In this document: positions 1-6,506 of the stretch, piece by piece | Layout of the letters: the number at the start of each line of letters is the position of its first letter | Position numbering within the stretch: position 1 is the first letter of the stretch | Source of the DNA: Alcaligenaceae bacterium | Lineage (GTDB): Bacteria; Pseudomonadota; Gammaproteobacteria; Burkholderiales; Burkholderiaceae_B | Direction of reading: 5' to 3' | DNA: 37,343 nucleotides | Assembly (NCBI GenBank): GCA_947378965.1 | Contig: CANCMG010000038.1 | Location: forward strand, 1-37,343 | Position numbers and translations under genes: made by a program | The notes under the pieces: model-generated | Databases searched by the model: none | What the model was told of the DNA's origin: nothing | What the model saw: the letters and a program-made list of their open reading frames with translations, nothing else

Positions 1-462
1 ATCCAAAAGCTGAGCGACGATATCGCGGATATAGAGAAGAAACTCACGCTCTGGAAAAAAGAAGAGCGTTCGGCAGTAAAAATCATGGAAATACCTGGTG
101 TGGGGATACTCACCGCCACTGCAGCTGTTGCCACGATGGGCGATTCGGGTGCGTTTAAGAACGGGCGAGAGTTTGCTGCCTTTCTGGGTCTGGTACCCAA
201 ACAAAGTGGCACAGGCGGGCGGGTTCGTCTGCAAGGGATCAGTAAACGGGGTAACGTTTATCTAAGAACCTTACTGATTCATGGGGCACGGGCGAGGATT
301 AACTTACAGAAACAGCGAGACCCTTGGATAGAACAGTTGCTGGCGCGTCGCCCGTTTAATACGGTGGTGGTAGCGCTAGCTAACAAGATGGCACGAACGA
401 TCTGGGCCTTGATGGCGCATGATCGGGAATACCAAAAGAACTACGTGATCAGTATCGCGTAG
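1..462 (+). CDS. IS110-family (IS1111 group) transposase, C-terminal part
   Basis: The reading frame is open from base 1, so the N-terminal part, including the RuvC-like DEDD domain, lies outside the window. The visible 153 residues form the Transposase_20 domain: a helical lead-in, then EIPGVGILTA, a helix-hairpin-helix-like GxG motif, followed by FAAFLGLVPKQSGTGG and the RLQGISKRGNVYLRTLLIHGA block. These are hallmarks of IS1111-type transposases, which act as recombinases guided by an element-encoded RNA. The frame ends at a clean TAG-type stop with no visible frameshift in this part. Whether the full enzyme is intact cannot be judged from this window. Family assignment is confident from motifs; the exact element is not identified. 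Confidence 0.92.
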   Translation: MQKLSDDIADIEKKLTLWKKEERSAVKIMEIPGVGILTATAAVATMGDSGAFKNGREFAAFLGLVPKQSGTGGRVRLQGISKRGNVYLRTLLIHGARARINLQKQRDPWIEQLLARRPFNTVVVALANKMARTIWALMAHDREYQKNYVISIA

Positions 463-720
463 CTGATTAACAACAAAGAGGAGTTGAACAGCTAATAGGT
501 TGCGCAGGTAGATATGAGATAGATGGCGGAACAGGTCGGACCGCGAGAAAGTAAACCTGTATGTTTGTCTGGTCCTTTAAAGGACGTTACGGAGACTAGG
601 GCTTTCTCGGCGAATTCCATCAGGGTCAGCAGGCTTCGCGTCTGCACAAACAGACCGGATATAAGACTGCAACCACCTTTACTGTCGATATCAAATATTT
701 CTTGCCAAACCGGGAGGCGT
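463..720 (+). ncRNA. Candidate bridge (seek) RNA region of the IS1111 element
   Basis: IS110-family elements encode a structured guide RNA in a non-coding end; in the IS1111 group this is the end downstream of the transposase gene. This stretch is about 260 bp without a convincing ORF. It contains several potential hairpins: the perfect palindrome GTCCTTTAAAGGAC at 572-585, a GCAGGC/GCGTCTGC stem at 629-645, and a GCTG/CAGC pairing near 463-495. Location and structure fit a guide RNA. The RNA ends, strand and targeting loops are not determined here, and the call rests mainly on family knowledge. Confidence 0.35.
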
Positions 721-729
721 TCATATAAG
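702..729 (+). promoter_or_regulatory. Candidate outward promoter at the IS right end
   Basis: TTGCCA at 702-707 matches the -35 consensus in 5 of 6 bases and TATAAG at 724-729 matches the -10 consensus in 5 of 6, with a 16-bp spacer. Transcription would start at about 735-737, essentially on the ATG of the downstream gene at 735, so the transcript would be leaderless or nearly so. The -35 lies in IS sequence and the -10 at or across the IS boundary. Confidence 0.45.
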
Positions 730-734
730 ACCAT

Positions 735-1316
735 ATGGCAACCTTTACTTCAAAACGTTTTACTCAACTCACCATCGATACTGTTGCGCCCGAAGCGCGC
801 GAACTCGCGGGCGACATCTTAAAGATTTCGAGCGTTGGGCTGGCCGGCCCCTACAACGTCATGTTGCGCAGTCCAGTGTTTGCAGATCGCATGAAAAAAA
901 TGCTCGACTATCTGCGCTGGAACTCTTCGATTCCAATGCGCTTAAGCGAGTTGGCGATTCTGATTCAAGCCCGCATCTGGACATCACAAGTTGAATGGCA
1001 CGCGCATTACCCGATCGCCTTGCGCGAGGGCTTGCCAGCGCACGTGGCTGACGACATCAAAGCAGGGATTCGCCCACGTAACATGCAGCCCGACGAAGCT
1101 GCTGTGTACGACGTTTGCACCACCATGACACAAAATCATGAAATCAGCGACGAACTGTTTAACAGTGCCAAAGCCATCTTGGGCGAACAGCAAATCGTAG
1201 ACGTGATTGCCGTGACCGGCACCTACGTCACCATCGCCATGTTGCTCAGCTTAGGCGAAGAGCCCGTGCCTGTCGGCAAGCCCTTGCCCTTCCCTGAAAA
1301 AGCTCGCTCGGCTTAA
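735..1316 (+). CDS. Carboxymuconolactone decarboxylase-family protein
   Basis: This 193-residue protein belongs to the AhpD/CMD superfamily. It shows the family core of helices with LSELAILIQARIW followed by an EWHAHYPIAL segment, in which Glu and two His occupy positions typical of the metal- or substrate-binding site of non-redox members. It has no CxxC motif, so an AhpD-like thiol peroxidase role is unlikely; a decarboxylase- or lactonase-like role on a small acid is more plausible. The ATG at 735 fits the family N-terminus. There is no good ribosome binding site: GGGAGG at 712-717 is 17 bp away and belongs to the IS end. The gene stands alone on the plus strand and ends before a hairpin. 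Substrate is unknown. Confidence 0.85.
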   Translation: MATFTSKRFTQLTIDTVAPEARELAGDILKISSVGLAGPYNVMLRSPVFADRMKKMLDYLRWNSSIPMRLSELAILIQARIWTSQVEWHAHYPIALREGLPAHVADDIKAGIRPRNMQPDEAAVYDVCTTMTQNHEISDELFNSAKAILGEQQIVDVIAVTGTYVTIAMLLSLGEEPVPVGKPLPFPEKARSA

Positions 1317-1342
1317 CCCGAACAAGCACGGATTGCAGCATA

Positions 1343-1374
1343 ACCAGCCAAGACAGATAACCGTCTTGGCTGGT
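1343..1374. terminator. Hairpin between convergent genes
   Basis: ACCAGCCAAGAC (1343-1354) pairs perfectly with GTCTTGGCTGGT (1363-1374) across an 8-base loop, giving a 12-bp stem. It sits 26 bp after the stop of the CMD-family gene and 99 bp after the stop of the convergent minus-strand gene. There is no clear T-run on either side, so it is either a weak or factor-assisted terminator or an mRNA 3'-end stabiliser. Confidence 0.55.
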
Positions 1375-1472
1375 CGTGTGCAAAACGAGTCATGCACCGT
1401 ACGTCTTTATCTTGATCGAAAAAGAGATAGCGCGATGATCAAAACCTGTCGAAGCAAGGACGACTGACTAGA

Positions 1473-2564
1473 TTAATACGTGTATTTTTTGACCTGCGCT
1501 TCGTCCCAATCGATTCCTGAGCCGGGTTCGTTGCGCAGCATCGCCTGACCCGCGACAATTTTTAGTGGCTGCTGCAAGATTGGGTTGGCCCAATCGACAT
1601 ATTCAAGCCAGTGAGCCGTTGGTGTCACACACATTAGGTGCGCACTCACCTCTGGAAACAAATGCGTCGACATTGGTAAGGCTGCCGCATCAGCGATTGC
1701 CGCAGCACGCAGCCACCCCGACACACCACCAATGCGCTCTAGGTCAGGCATCACATAGTCGCTTGCCTGCGCGGCAATGGCGCGCGACATATCTCGTGAG
1801 CCCCAGTAATTTTCGCCAATCTGCACCGGGGTTTTTAACGCAGCCGCCACGCGCGCGCAGCCTGCGTGATCATCGGCCCGCACGGGCTCTTCGATCCAGG
1901 TTAATCCCAAGTCATCGAGTGCATGCCCGCGGCGAATTGCCTCGGAAGGGTCTAAGCCTTGGTTGTAATCGGTCATGAGCCGAACTCCGGCAGGCAAGGC
2001 ACTTTGTACCGCTTTGACGGCCGCGACATCATCGTTCAAGTCAGCGTAACCCAGACGTAACTTCATGCCAGTAAAGCCGCCAACCAGTAGTTCGTTTGAC
2101 TCGCGCGCCAAGGCTGCTACCTCAGCGCGTTGCCCTGTCAGGCCTAAGCCGCAACTGTTGTAGGCGGTAACCGGTTTGAGTTGCCCACCTAACAGGCACG
2201 CCAAGGGTTGCTTGGCTTGTATAGCGAGCGCATCCCAAACTGCCATATCAATTCCAGAGATTGCCATGCCAACTAAGCCAACCGCCCCAAGTAGAGTGAA
2301 GCGCTGCGTCAGCAGACGTTCGATTTCAAACGGCACCAAGGGCTGCCCCACCAACAGGCTTGCCATATCTTCAAGCAGAGCCACTTGCGCCTTAAGCGCA
2401 AGTGGTGTGACTGCAAACAAATAACTGCGGCCCACCACCCCCTCAGAGGTCGTGAGGTCAAGCAATACCATCGGGGCTTTGCTGACGGCTCCGGTCGACG
2501 TTTGCAAGGGTCGCTTGATCGGCGCAAACACTGCTCGTGCCGTGAGTGAGTGAATAGTCGTCAT
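1473..2564 (-). CDS. Mandelate racemase-like enolase-superfamily enzyme
   Basis: The 363-residue protein has the two-domain enolase-superfamily fold and aligns without gaps to classical mandelate racemase across the active site, by recalled MR numbering. Metal ligands correspond to D199 (TDYNQG), E225 (WIEEP) and E251 (GENYWG). D274, H301 (STHLF) and E321 (AHWLE) match the His-Asp dyad and catalytic Glu. The first catalytic Lys is K168, but the second, K166 in MR, is Arg (R170, MKLRLGY). Such enzymes abstract the alpha proton of a 2-hydroxy or sugar acid to racemise or dehydrate it. I chose the ATG at 2564 because GGAG lies 8 bp upstream; the longer reading frame starting at 2585 has no such site. 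It lies 30 bp downstream of the NIPSNAP gene, probably in one operon. Confidence 0.88.
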   Translation of the reverse strand: MTTIHSLTARAVFAPIKRPLQTSTGAVSKAPMVLLDLTTSEGVVGRSYLFAVTPLALKAQVALLEDMASLLVGQPLVPFEIERLLTQRFTLLGAVGLVGMAISGIDMAVWDALAIQAKQPLACLLGGQLKPVTAYNSCGLGLTGQRAEVAALARESNELLVGGFTGMKLRLGYADLNDDVAAVKAVQSALPAGVRLMTDYNQGLDPSEAIRRGHALDDLGLTWIEEPVRADDHAGCARVAAALKTPVQIGENYWGSRDMSRAIAAQASDYVMPDLERIGGVSGWLRAAAIADAAALPMSTHLFPEVSAHLMCVTPTAHWLEYVDWANPILQQPLKIVAGQAMLRNEPGSGIDWDEAQVKKYTY

Positions 2565-2594
2565 TGCTAAATCTCCGATGGCCAAAACTGCGCG

Positions 2595-2921
2595 TTATTT
2601 TAGGTTTGAAAACTCAGTGGGTTTCAAAATCGTGCGCGAAACACCAGCAAGCAGAGGGCCATCTTTTTCAGAGGCGGCGCGTGCAGCCAGCCACTTTGGA
2701 TCCGCCATAAACGTGGCCGAGGCGCGATCGCGATGGTTCATGTCATCCCATTCGAGCATGTAATAAAAGTCGTTGGTGTTTTCGCCAATATCAACCGTCC
2801 AGAAACCCACAGGACGAAAATCGTGAGTTTTCCAGATTGGTACAGTGTGATTAGCAAAACGCTCAATCAAAGCGGGCAATTTACCTGGGGCTGCGTGATA
2901 GACGCGAAGTTCATAAATCAT
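2595..2921 (-). CDS. NIPSNAP-family protein
   Basis: This is a 108-residue dimeric alpha/beta-barrel (ferredoxin-like) protein of the NIPSNAP family. It starts with the typical MIYELRVYHAAPGKLPAL, followed by FRPVGFWTVDIG, FYYMLEWDDM and a C-terminal TILKPTEFS segment. Bacterial members are often encoded with catabolic enzymes, and their biochemical role is mostly unknown. The ATG at 2921 is preceded by AGGAGA at good spacing. It is the first gene of a two-gene minus-strand unit with the mandelate-racemase-like enzyme, suggesting a shared role in breakdown of a hydroxy or aromatic acid; that link is inference from position. Confidence 0.87.
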   Translation of the reverse strand: MIYELRVYHAAPGKLPALIERFANHTVPIWKTHDFRPVGFWTVDIGENTNDFYYMLEWDDMNHRDRASATFMADPKWLAARAASEKDGPLLAGVSRTILKPTEFSNLK

Positions 2922-2973
2922 GGGGTTGTCTCCTGGTGGTAGATATTTTTATGAATTGGTTACTTGTTATTGA

Positions 2974-3078
2974 CACTTAGAACTTAGCACTTAGAACCTA
3001 GAACCCAGAACTTAACATCTAGAACCGGGCGCTGAACGCTAAGCACCGAGCATTGAGAACTAAGAACCGAGCCCTGAT
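2974..3078. repeat. Degenerate 7-bp tandem repeat, about 15 units
   Basis: The intergenic DNA can be cut into consecutive 7-mers from 2974: CACTTAG, AACTTAG, CACTTAG, AACCTAG, AACCCAG, AACTTAA, CATCTAG, AACCGGG and so on to AACTAAG, AACCGAG (3065-3071) and CCCTGAT. The consensus is roughly (A/C)AC(C/T)TAG or (A/C)ACCGAG. It lies between the divergent NIPSNAP and FKBP genes and contains no ORF. Confidence 0.7.
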
Positions 3079-3169
3079 CATAACCAGAACTGTCGTCTCA
3101 TGAACAAGAATATACTATCTGCCTGATCTTGGGTCTGTTACCCAGTCTGTATAAAAAAGGTAAACAAAA

Positions 3170-3517
3170 GTGACTACATTTCAAAAAATTGACACGACGC
3201 TCGGCACTGGCGCAGAAGCGACTCCTGGCAAACACGTGTCTGTGCACTACACAGGCTGGCTCTTTGATGCGGCCGCTGCAGAGCAAAAAGGGACCAAATT
3301 TGATAGTTCGGTCGATCGCGGTCAATTATTTGACTTTCCGCTCGCGGCCGGCCATGTGATCAAAGGCTGGGATGAGGGTGTTGCTGGCATGAAGGTCGGC
3401 GGCAAGCGCACGCTCATCATTCCACCAGAAATGGGCTATGGCGCACGTGGTGCAGGCGGTGTGATTCCTCCTAACGCAGTCTTAGTATTTGATGTTGAGC
3501 TTCACGGCGTCGAGTAA
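3170..3517 (+). CDS. FKBP-type peptidyl-prolyl cis-trans isomerase
   Basis: This is a single-domain 115-residue FKBP that catalyses prolyl cis-trans isomerisation during protein folding. Core motifs are complete: [23 protein letters not shown], the active-site stretch [31 protein letters not shown] and [13 protein letters not shown]. There is no signal peptide, so it is cytoplasmic. It starts with GTG at 3170, supported by AAAAAAGG at 3153-3160, 9 bp upstream. It is monocistronic and flanked upstream by the 7-bp repeat array. Length and sequence are those of the common proteobacterial fkp/fbp genes. Confidence 0.95.
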   Translation: MTTFQKIDTTLGTGAEATPGKHVSVHYTGWLFDAAAAEQKGTKFDSSVDRGQLFDFPLAAGHVIKGWDEGVAGMKVGGKRTLIIPPEMGYGARGAGGVIPPNAVLVFDVELHGVE

Positions 3518-3681
3518 CTCGCAATAAGTTATCGCTCGCTGGGCTATCGCATCAGGTATAGTTCTGCGGGCTATCGCGGTTGTGTTTTTTACATTAAAGT
3601 CAAGCAGACTTTTCTATAACGCTATGATCACTGATAGTCATGCAAACAATCACTACTCGCAAAACTGCGGTTGATCGCGAC
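3518..3681. other. Intergenic region with a short leader-like ORF
   Basis: There is no supported gene here. The decamer GGGCTATCGC occurs twice (3541-3550 and 3568-3577). A 16-codon ATG frame runs 3624-3674 with no clear ribosome binding site, and ends 7 bp before the hairpin at 3682. TATAAC at 3615-3620 could be a -10 box, but the nearest -35-like TTTACA (3588-3593) is 21 bp away, which is too far to be convincing. Confidence 0.35.
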
Positions 3682-3708
3682 GACCGCCCTTTAGGGCGGT
3701 CTTTGTCT
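3682..3708 (+). terminator. Rho-independent terminator-like hairpin before the Bug gene
   Basis: GACCGCCC (3682-3689) and GGGCGGTC (3694-3701) form a perfect 8-bp GC-rich stem with loop TTTA, followed by TTTGTCTT. It is 165 bp after the FKBP gene and only 6 bp before the TTG start of the Bug receptor. It can be read as the FKBP terminator, or as an attenuator or RBS-sequestering element of the downstream gene. Confidence 0.7.
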
Positions 3709-4661
3709 TGAAGCAAATTCTCGCTGGCTTGTTCCTCCTGCTGTGCCATGCGATGGCGCAGGCCCAGCCCTCTGTCATACGCTTGATGGTTGGGTTTCCG
3801 GCCGGAGGCGGGACTGATGCGATCGCTCGCATGCTGGGCGAGCAACTCGGCGCTGCCTTGGGCACAAACGTAATTGTCGAAAACAAAGCCGGCGCGGGCG
3901 GGCAAATCGCGGCCCAAGCGCTTAAAACAGCACCTAAAGATGGGTCGGTGCTGTTTTTATCGCACGACCATACGATTTCAATTTTGCCCTTGGTTCTTAA
4001 AAATCCTGGCTTTCATCCGCAACAAGACTTCACTCCTGTTGCAGGCTTTGCCTCGTTCGCCAATGGCCTCGCCGTTTCACCTGGCACACCAGCAACCTCG
4101 TATGCACAATATCTTGACTGGGTTCGCTCGCAAGCTAACACGCGGCTCTCTGTTGGGATCCCCGCACCGGCTTCTGTACCTGAATTTTTAGTCAAGGTAC
4201 TCGCCACGCAAGCCAAACTTGATTTGCAACCTGTGCCCTACCGCGGTAGCGCACCGATGCTGATCGATATGCTTGGTAATCAGATACCCGCAGGCGTTGC
4301 CTCGGTGCCTGACTTTATTGAATACATCAAGGCGGGTAAGGTTCGCATGTTGGCTGTGCTAGGCAAGCAACGGCAAGTTTTATTGCCAGATGTGCCCACC
4401 CTCGCCGAACTCGGACTGACAGGCTTTGACGACCTGCCCTATTACGGCATTTTTGCACCAGCAGGCACGCCAGAACAAGTGACGGCACGCTATGCGATGG
4501 CCGTCGAAAAAGTGTTGCAGCAACCACAGCTATATGAACGCCTGCAAGGCTTGGGTCTAACGGTTGAATTCATGTCCTCGTCCGCGTTAGCCGAGCGCGA
4601 GCGTATCTACTCACAAAGCTGGGCCCGCTTGATTCAAAGCAATGGCTTTATGCCACAATAA
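3708..4661 (+). CDS. Bug-family (TTT) solute-binding protein
   Basis: This 317-residue periplasmic receptor belongs to the TctC/Bug family, which usually captures a small carboxylate for a tripartite TctABC transporter. The signal peptide is visible (MKQILAGLFLLLCHAMAQAQ), followed by the family motif VGFPAGGGTDAIARMLGEQL, NVIVENKAGAGGQIAAQ, the VPYRGSAPMLIDMLGNQ block and a DVPTLAELGLTGF segment. The start is taken as TTG at 3708 because the only upstream in-frame ATG (3624) is closed by a stop at 3672, and the signal peptide needs this start. A strong hairpin ends 6 bp upstream. No TctA or TctB genes are nearby, so it is an orphan receptor; its ligand is unknown. Confidence 0.9.
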   Translation: MKQILAGLFLLLCHAMAQAQPSVIRLMVGFPAGGGTDAIARMLGEQLGAALGTNVIVENKAGAGGQIAAQALKTAPKDGSVLFLSHDHTISILPLVLKNPGFHPQQDFTPVAGFASFANGLAVSPGTPATSYAQYLDWVRSQANTRLSVGIPAPASVPEFLVKVLATQAKLDLQPVPYRGSAPMLIDMLGNQIPAGVASVPDFIEYIKAGKVRMLAVLGKQRQVLLPDVPTLAELGLTGFDDLPYYGIFAPAGTPEQVTARYAMAVEKVLQQPQLYERLQGLGLTVEFMSSSALAERERIYSQSWARLIQSNGFMPQ

Positions 4662-4831
4662 TTTGTTTGTTGTAACGCTAACAAAATCATCACCCCAAGG
4701 CTGCATATTGTAAATCGCAGATACTCAGATCAAATTGCACAGGCCTTCAAAAGCTGAAGTCTGCATAATCGCACTCACACTTGAGGCCTAAAACAGAAAA
4801 CTGTACAGACTACATTTTCTGCCCCTAATGC

Positions 4832-4860
4832 AAAAACTGACCCAGAGGGTCAGTTTTTTT
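4832..4860. terminator. Bidirectional rho-independent terminator
   Basis: AAAAACTGACCC (4832-4843) pairs with GGGTCAGTTTTT (4847-4858) around an AGA loop. T-runs occur in both reading directions. It sits between the convergent Bug receptor (ends 4661) and lipoprotein gene (ends 4887) and would serve both. Confidence 0.9.
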
Positions 4861-4886
4861 ACGACTCAAATAAAACTAAGCTGACT

Positions 4887-6146
4887 TTATTTGATGAGCA
4901 CAGCAGGTGACAGAGGAATTGAACCAGGAACTTTTGTCAGGGTCAACATTTGCGACAACATCACCAACACTTGATTAGTGTAAGTGTCGTTATTGTCATC
5001 ACGTGGTACAGAGTACGAGGTACCTTGGTAAGTAACGCTCATTAACGCGTTTGAAGAGCTAGTGCCTTTGTTAACAAGGAATAAAGGCTTCGACTTCGCG
5101 TAAATTTCTTCAATGTTTGAGTTGGCAGCAATTTTGTCAGAATCAACAACCCTGATCACACGGCCATCTGGAGCATTTTGTATATTGACCAATGCGCCCA
5201 AGAACTCAAACACGTTACGTACAGAACGCAGCTTAATGATCAAAGTCACTTCTGGCTTTGACTTGTCGACAACTGCGCTACCAGCTTTAGAACTCTTGCA
5301 ATATGCCGACTGAGCAACTCTGAACGACAACTGCTCATCGGCTGCCTGTTGCTGCAAGCAGATGCGAGCGTCAGGAGGCATCATTCTCATGACTTGGAAG
5401 CCATCACGTCCGCCAGCTAACTTGACAGGCACCAAGGCAGTCCCTGGGATAGAAGTCGCCGTCGCAATACCCTGCAGGCTACGATTAGCCGTCTCGGCAT
5501 CCATTGGGGCCGAAACAGGCATCATGCCTTGAGTTTGCTCAACGGTGATACCTGCACGCACCAAGTTGAACAACGTCCGTTGAAAGTCAACAAACTTTGG
5601 TGAGTAGGGATCATTGAAAAACTTAACCAGTGTCTTTCCTTGTGTATCTTGTCCCTCGATCGACTCGATGGCAAGCGAAAATAAAACGTCGCGTGTGGCG
5701 AGTTGTGAATTGCCTAAACTTGCAATCGCACCTGGCTTCAAGTCAGACAGAAACGACACCATAAAACTTGAGTTGTCTAGTGATGACTGTGTGAAATTGA
5801 AACTGTTATTCACCCCGAGCGATGCGTTACCGGCCACACTTGAACCGCCGATCGGTGAAAAGAAACCCGAAACTGACGATGGTGCAACACCGTAAATTGT
5901 CGGGCCTGCCCCCACCGAAGCGTTCACGCTGCCAGAACCCATGACAGAAGGCATGTCAAGAAAGCTGACAGGCATAGATTTTGAAGCGCGAACAATATTC
6001 AACAGCACATTGTCATTTGCGTATTGCTCGAGAACCTCGCGATAGGCCGAAGACATTTCGCGGAAACTTGTCGAATTTGTCAGACCTCCGCATCCCGACA
6101 GCACAGAGATCAATAAAAGCGGAACTAGCTTTAGCATTCTAGACAT
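4887..6146 (-). CDS. Uncharacterised lipoprotein, last gene of envelope cluster
   Basis: This 419-residue protein has a lipoprotein signal (hydrophobic run, then LSGC with lipidated Cys19). The mature N-terminus carries a distinctive conserved-looking stretch, YANDNVLLNIVRASKSMPV followed by SFLDMPSVMGSGS. A long Gly/Ser/Asn-rich section follows, and the C-terminal part includes a VRNVFEFLGALVN segment, VTYQGTSYSVP and a hydrophobic end. I recall uncharacterised proteobacterial lipoproteins of this general form but can name no family. The residue after the lipidated Cys is Gly, not Asp, so sorting to the outer membrane is expected. ATG at 6146 has GAGG 5 bp upstream. It is the last of seven co-directional genes, 94 bp after its neighbour. 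Function unknown. Confidence 0.75.
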   Translation of the reverse strand: MSRMLKLVPLLLISVLSGCGGLTNSTSFREMSSAYREVLEQYANDNVLLNIVRASKSMPVSFLDMPSVMGSGSVNASVGAGPTIYGVAPSSVSGFFSPIGGSSVAGNASLGVNNSFNFTQSSLDNSSFMVSFLSDLKPGAIASLGNSQLATRDVLFSLAIESIEGQDTQGKTLVKFFNDPYSPKFVDFQRTLFNLVRAGITVEQTQGMMPVSAPMDAETANRSLQGIATATSIPGTALVPVKLAGGRDGFQVMRMMPPDARICLQQQAADEQLSFRVAQSAYCKSSKAGSAVVDKSKPEVTLIIKLRSVRNVFEFLGALVNIQNAPDGRVIRVVDSDKIAANSNIEEIYAKSKPLFLVNKGTSSSNALMSVTYQGTSYSVPRDDNNDTYTNQVLVMLSQMLTLTKVPGSIPLSPAVLIK

Positions 6147-6180
6147 ATAAGCCTCATAAAAAATTGACTATTTTTGTTTA

Positions 6181-6208
6181 TAAAAGATAAAAGATAAAAG
6201 ATAAAAGA
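6181..6208. repeat. Perfect 7-bp tandem repeat (TAAAAGA x4)
   Basis: Four exact copies of TAAAAGA lie in the 94-bp gap between the small membrane protein gene and the lipoprotein gene, about 35 bp upstream of the lipoprotein start. Perfect short tandem repeats are prone to slippage and could affect an internal promoter or the mRNA leader here. Confidence 0.85.
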
Positions 6209-6240
6209 ACAGCCTAGACGGAACAACAAAAAACCAATCA

Positions 6241-6456
6241 CTAACTGACTTGCTTAAACCTCCACCAACTACTAGTTTGAATCTTTGCGCTTTTGGGTTG
6301 ATTCGCAGAAGGTTTAAAACTCAATAATAGATAAAAAATCAAAGGTGGTGTCAAAAAGAACGAAGCCAACAGAACACCCCAAAAGCCAATTCGACGATGT
6401 CTTCCATATGCAGCCACCAACACACAGAGTGTGTAGTACGCAATCGTTAATTCCAT
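6241..6456 (-). CDS. Small two-helix inner-membrane protein
   Basis: This 71-residue protein has two predicted membrane helices: roughly residues 2-16 (LTIAYYTLCVLVAAY) and 23-46 (GFWGVLLASFFLTPPLIFYLLL), linked by a basic GRHRR turn, then a short polar tail. Similar small proteins with a GFWGxLLxSFxLTP helix are widespread and uncharacterised, so no function is assigned. The ATG at 6456 has a strong AGGAGA site 6 bp upstream, which supports real translation. It lies 50 bp downstream of the SPFH gene and 94 bp upstream of the lipoprotein gene on the same strand, so it is probably co-transcribed and may be an accessory subunit of the membrane complex. Confidence 0.72.
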   Translation of the reverse strand: MELTIAYYTLCVLVAAYGRHRRIGFWGVLLASFFLTPPLIFYLLLSFKPSANQPKSAKIQTSSWWRFKQVS

Positions 6457-6506
6457 ATAGGTCTCCTAAATACTAAGTCGCTAATTTATGGTGGCAGGTC
6501 GAGCTT

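Larger units (their letters stand above)
1..730 (+). mobile_element. IS1111-type insertion sequence, right part
   Basis: The transposase tail is followed by about 260 bp with no gene. It ends in a GGGAGGCGTTCATA-type sequence (711-724) that resembles the subterminal inverted repeat of IS1111-group elements as I remember it. The matching left repeat is outside the window, so the exact boundary (about 720-734) is an estimate. Elements of this group usually make no target duplication, so no direct repeat is expected. The element ends within a few bases of the start codon of the next gene. Confidence 0.7.

Noticed and set aside
492-822. ORFs on both strands in the IS tail (492-734 minus, 523-822 plus)
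   Set aside because: They have no recognisable domains; one overlaps the CMD-family start out of frame. The region is better explained as the non-coding IS end.
2974-3078. CRISPR or iteron array
   Set aside because: Units are only 7 bp, degenerate and contiguous; no replication gene is adjacent, since the ParA gene is 7.5 kb away.
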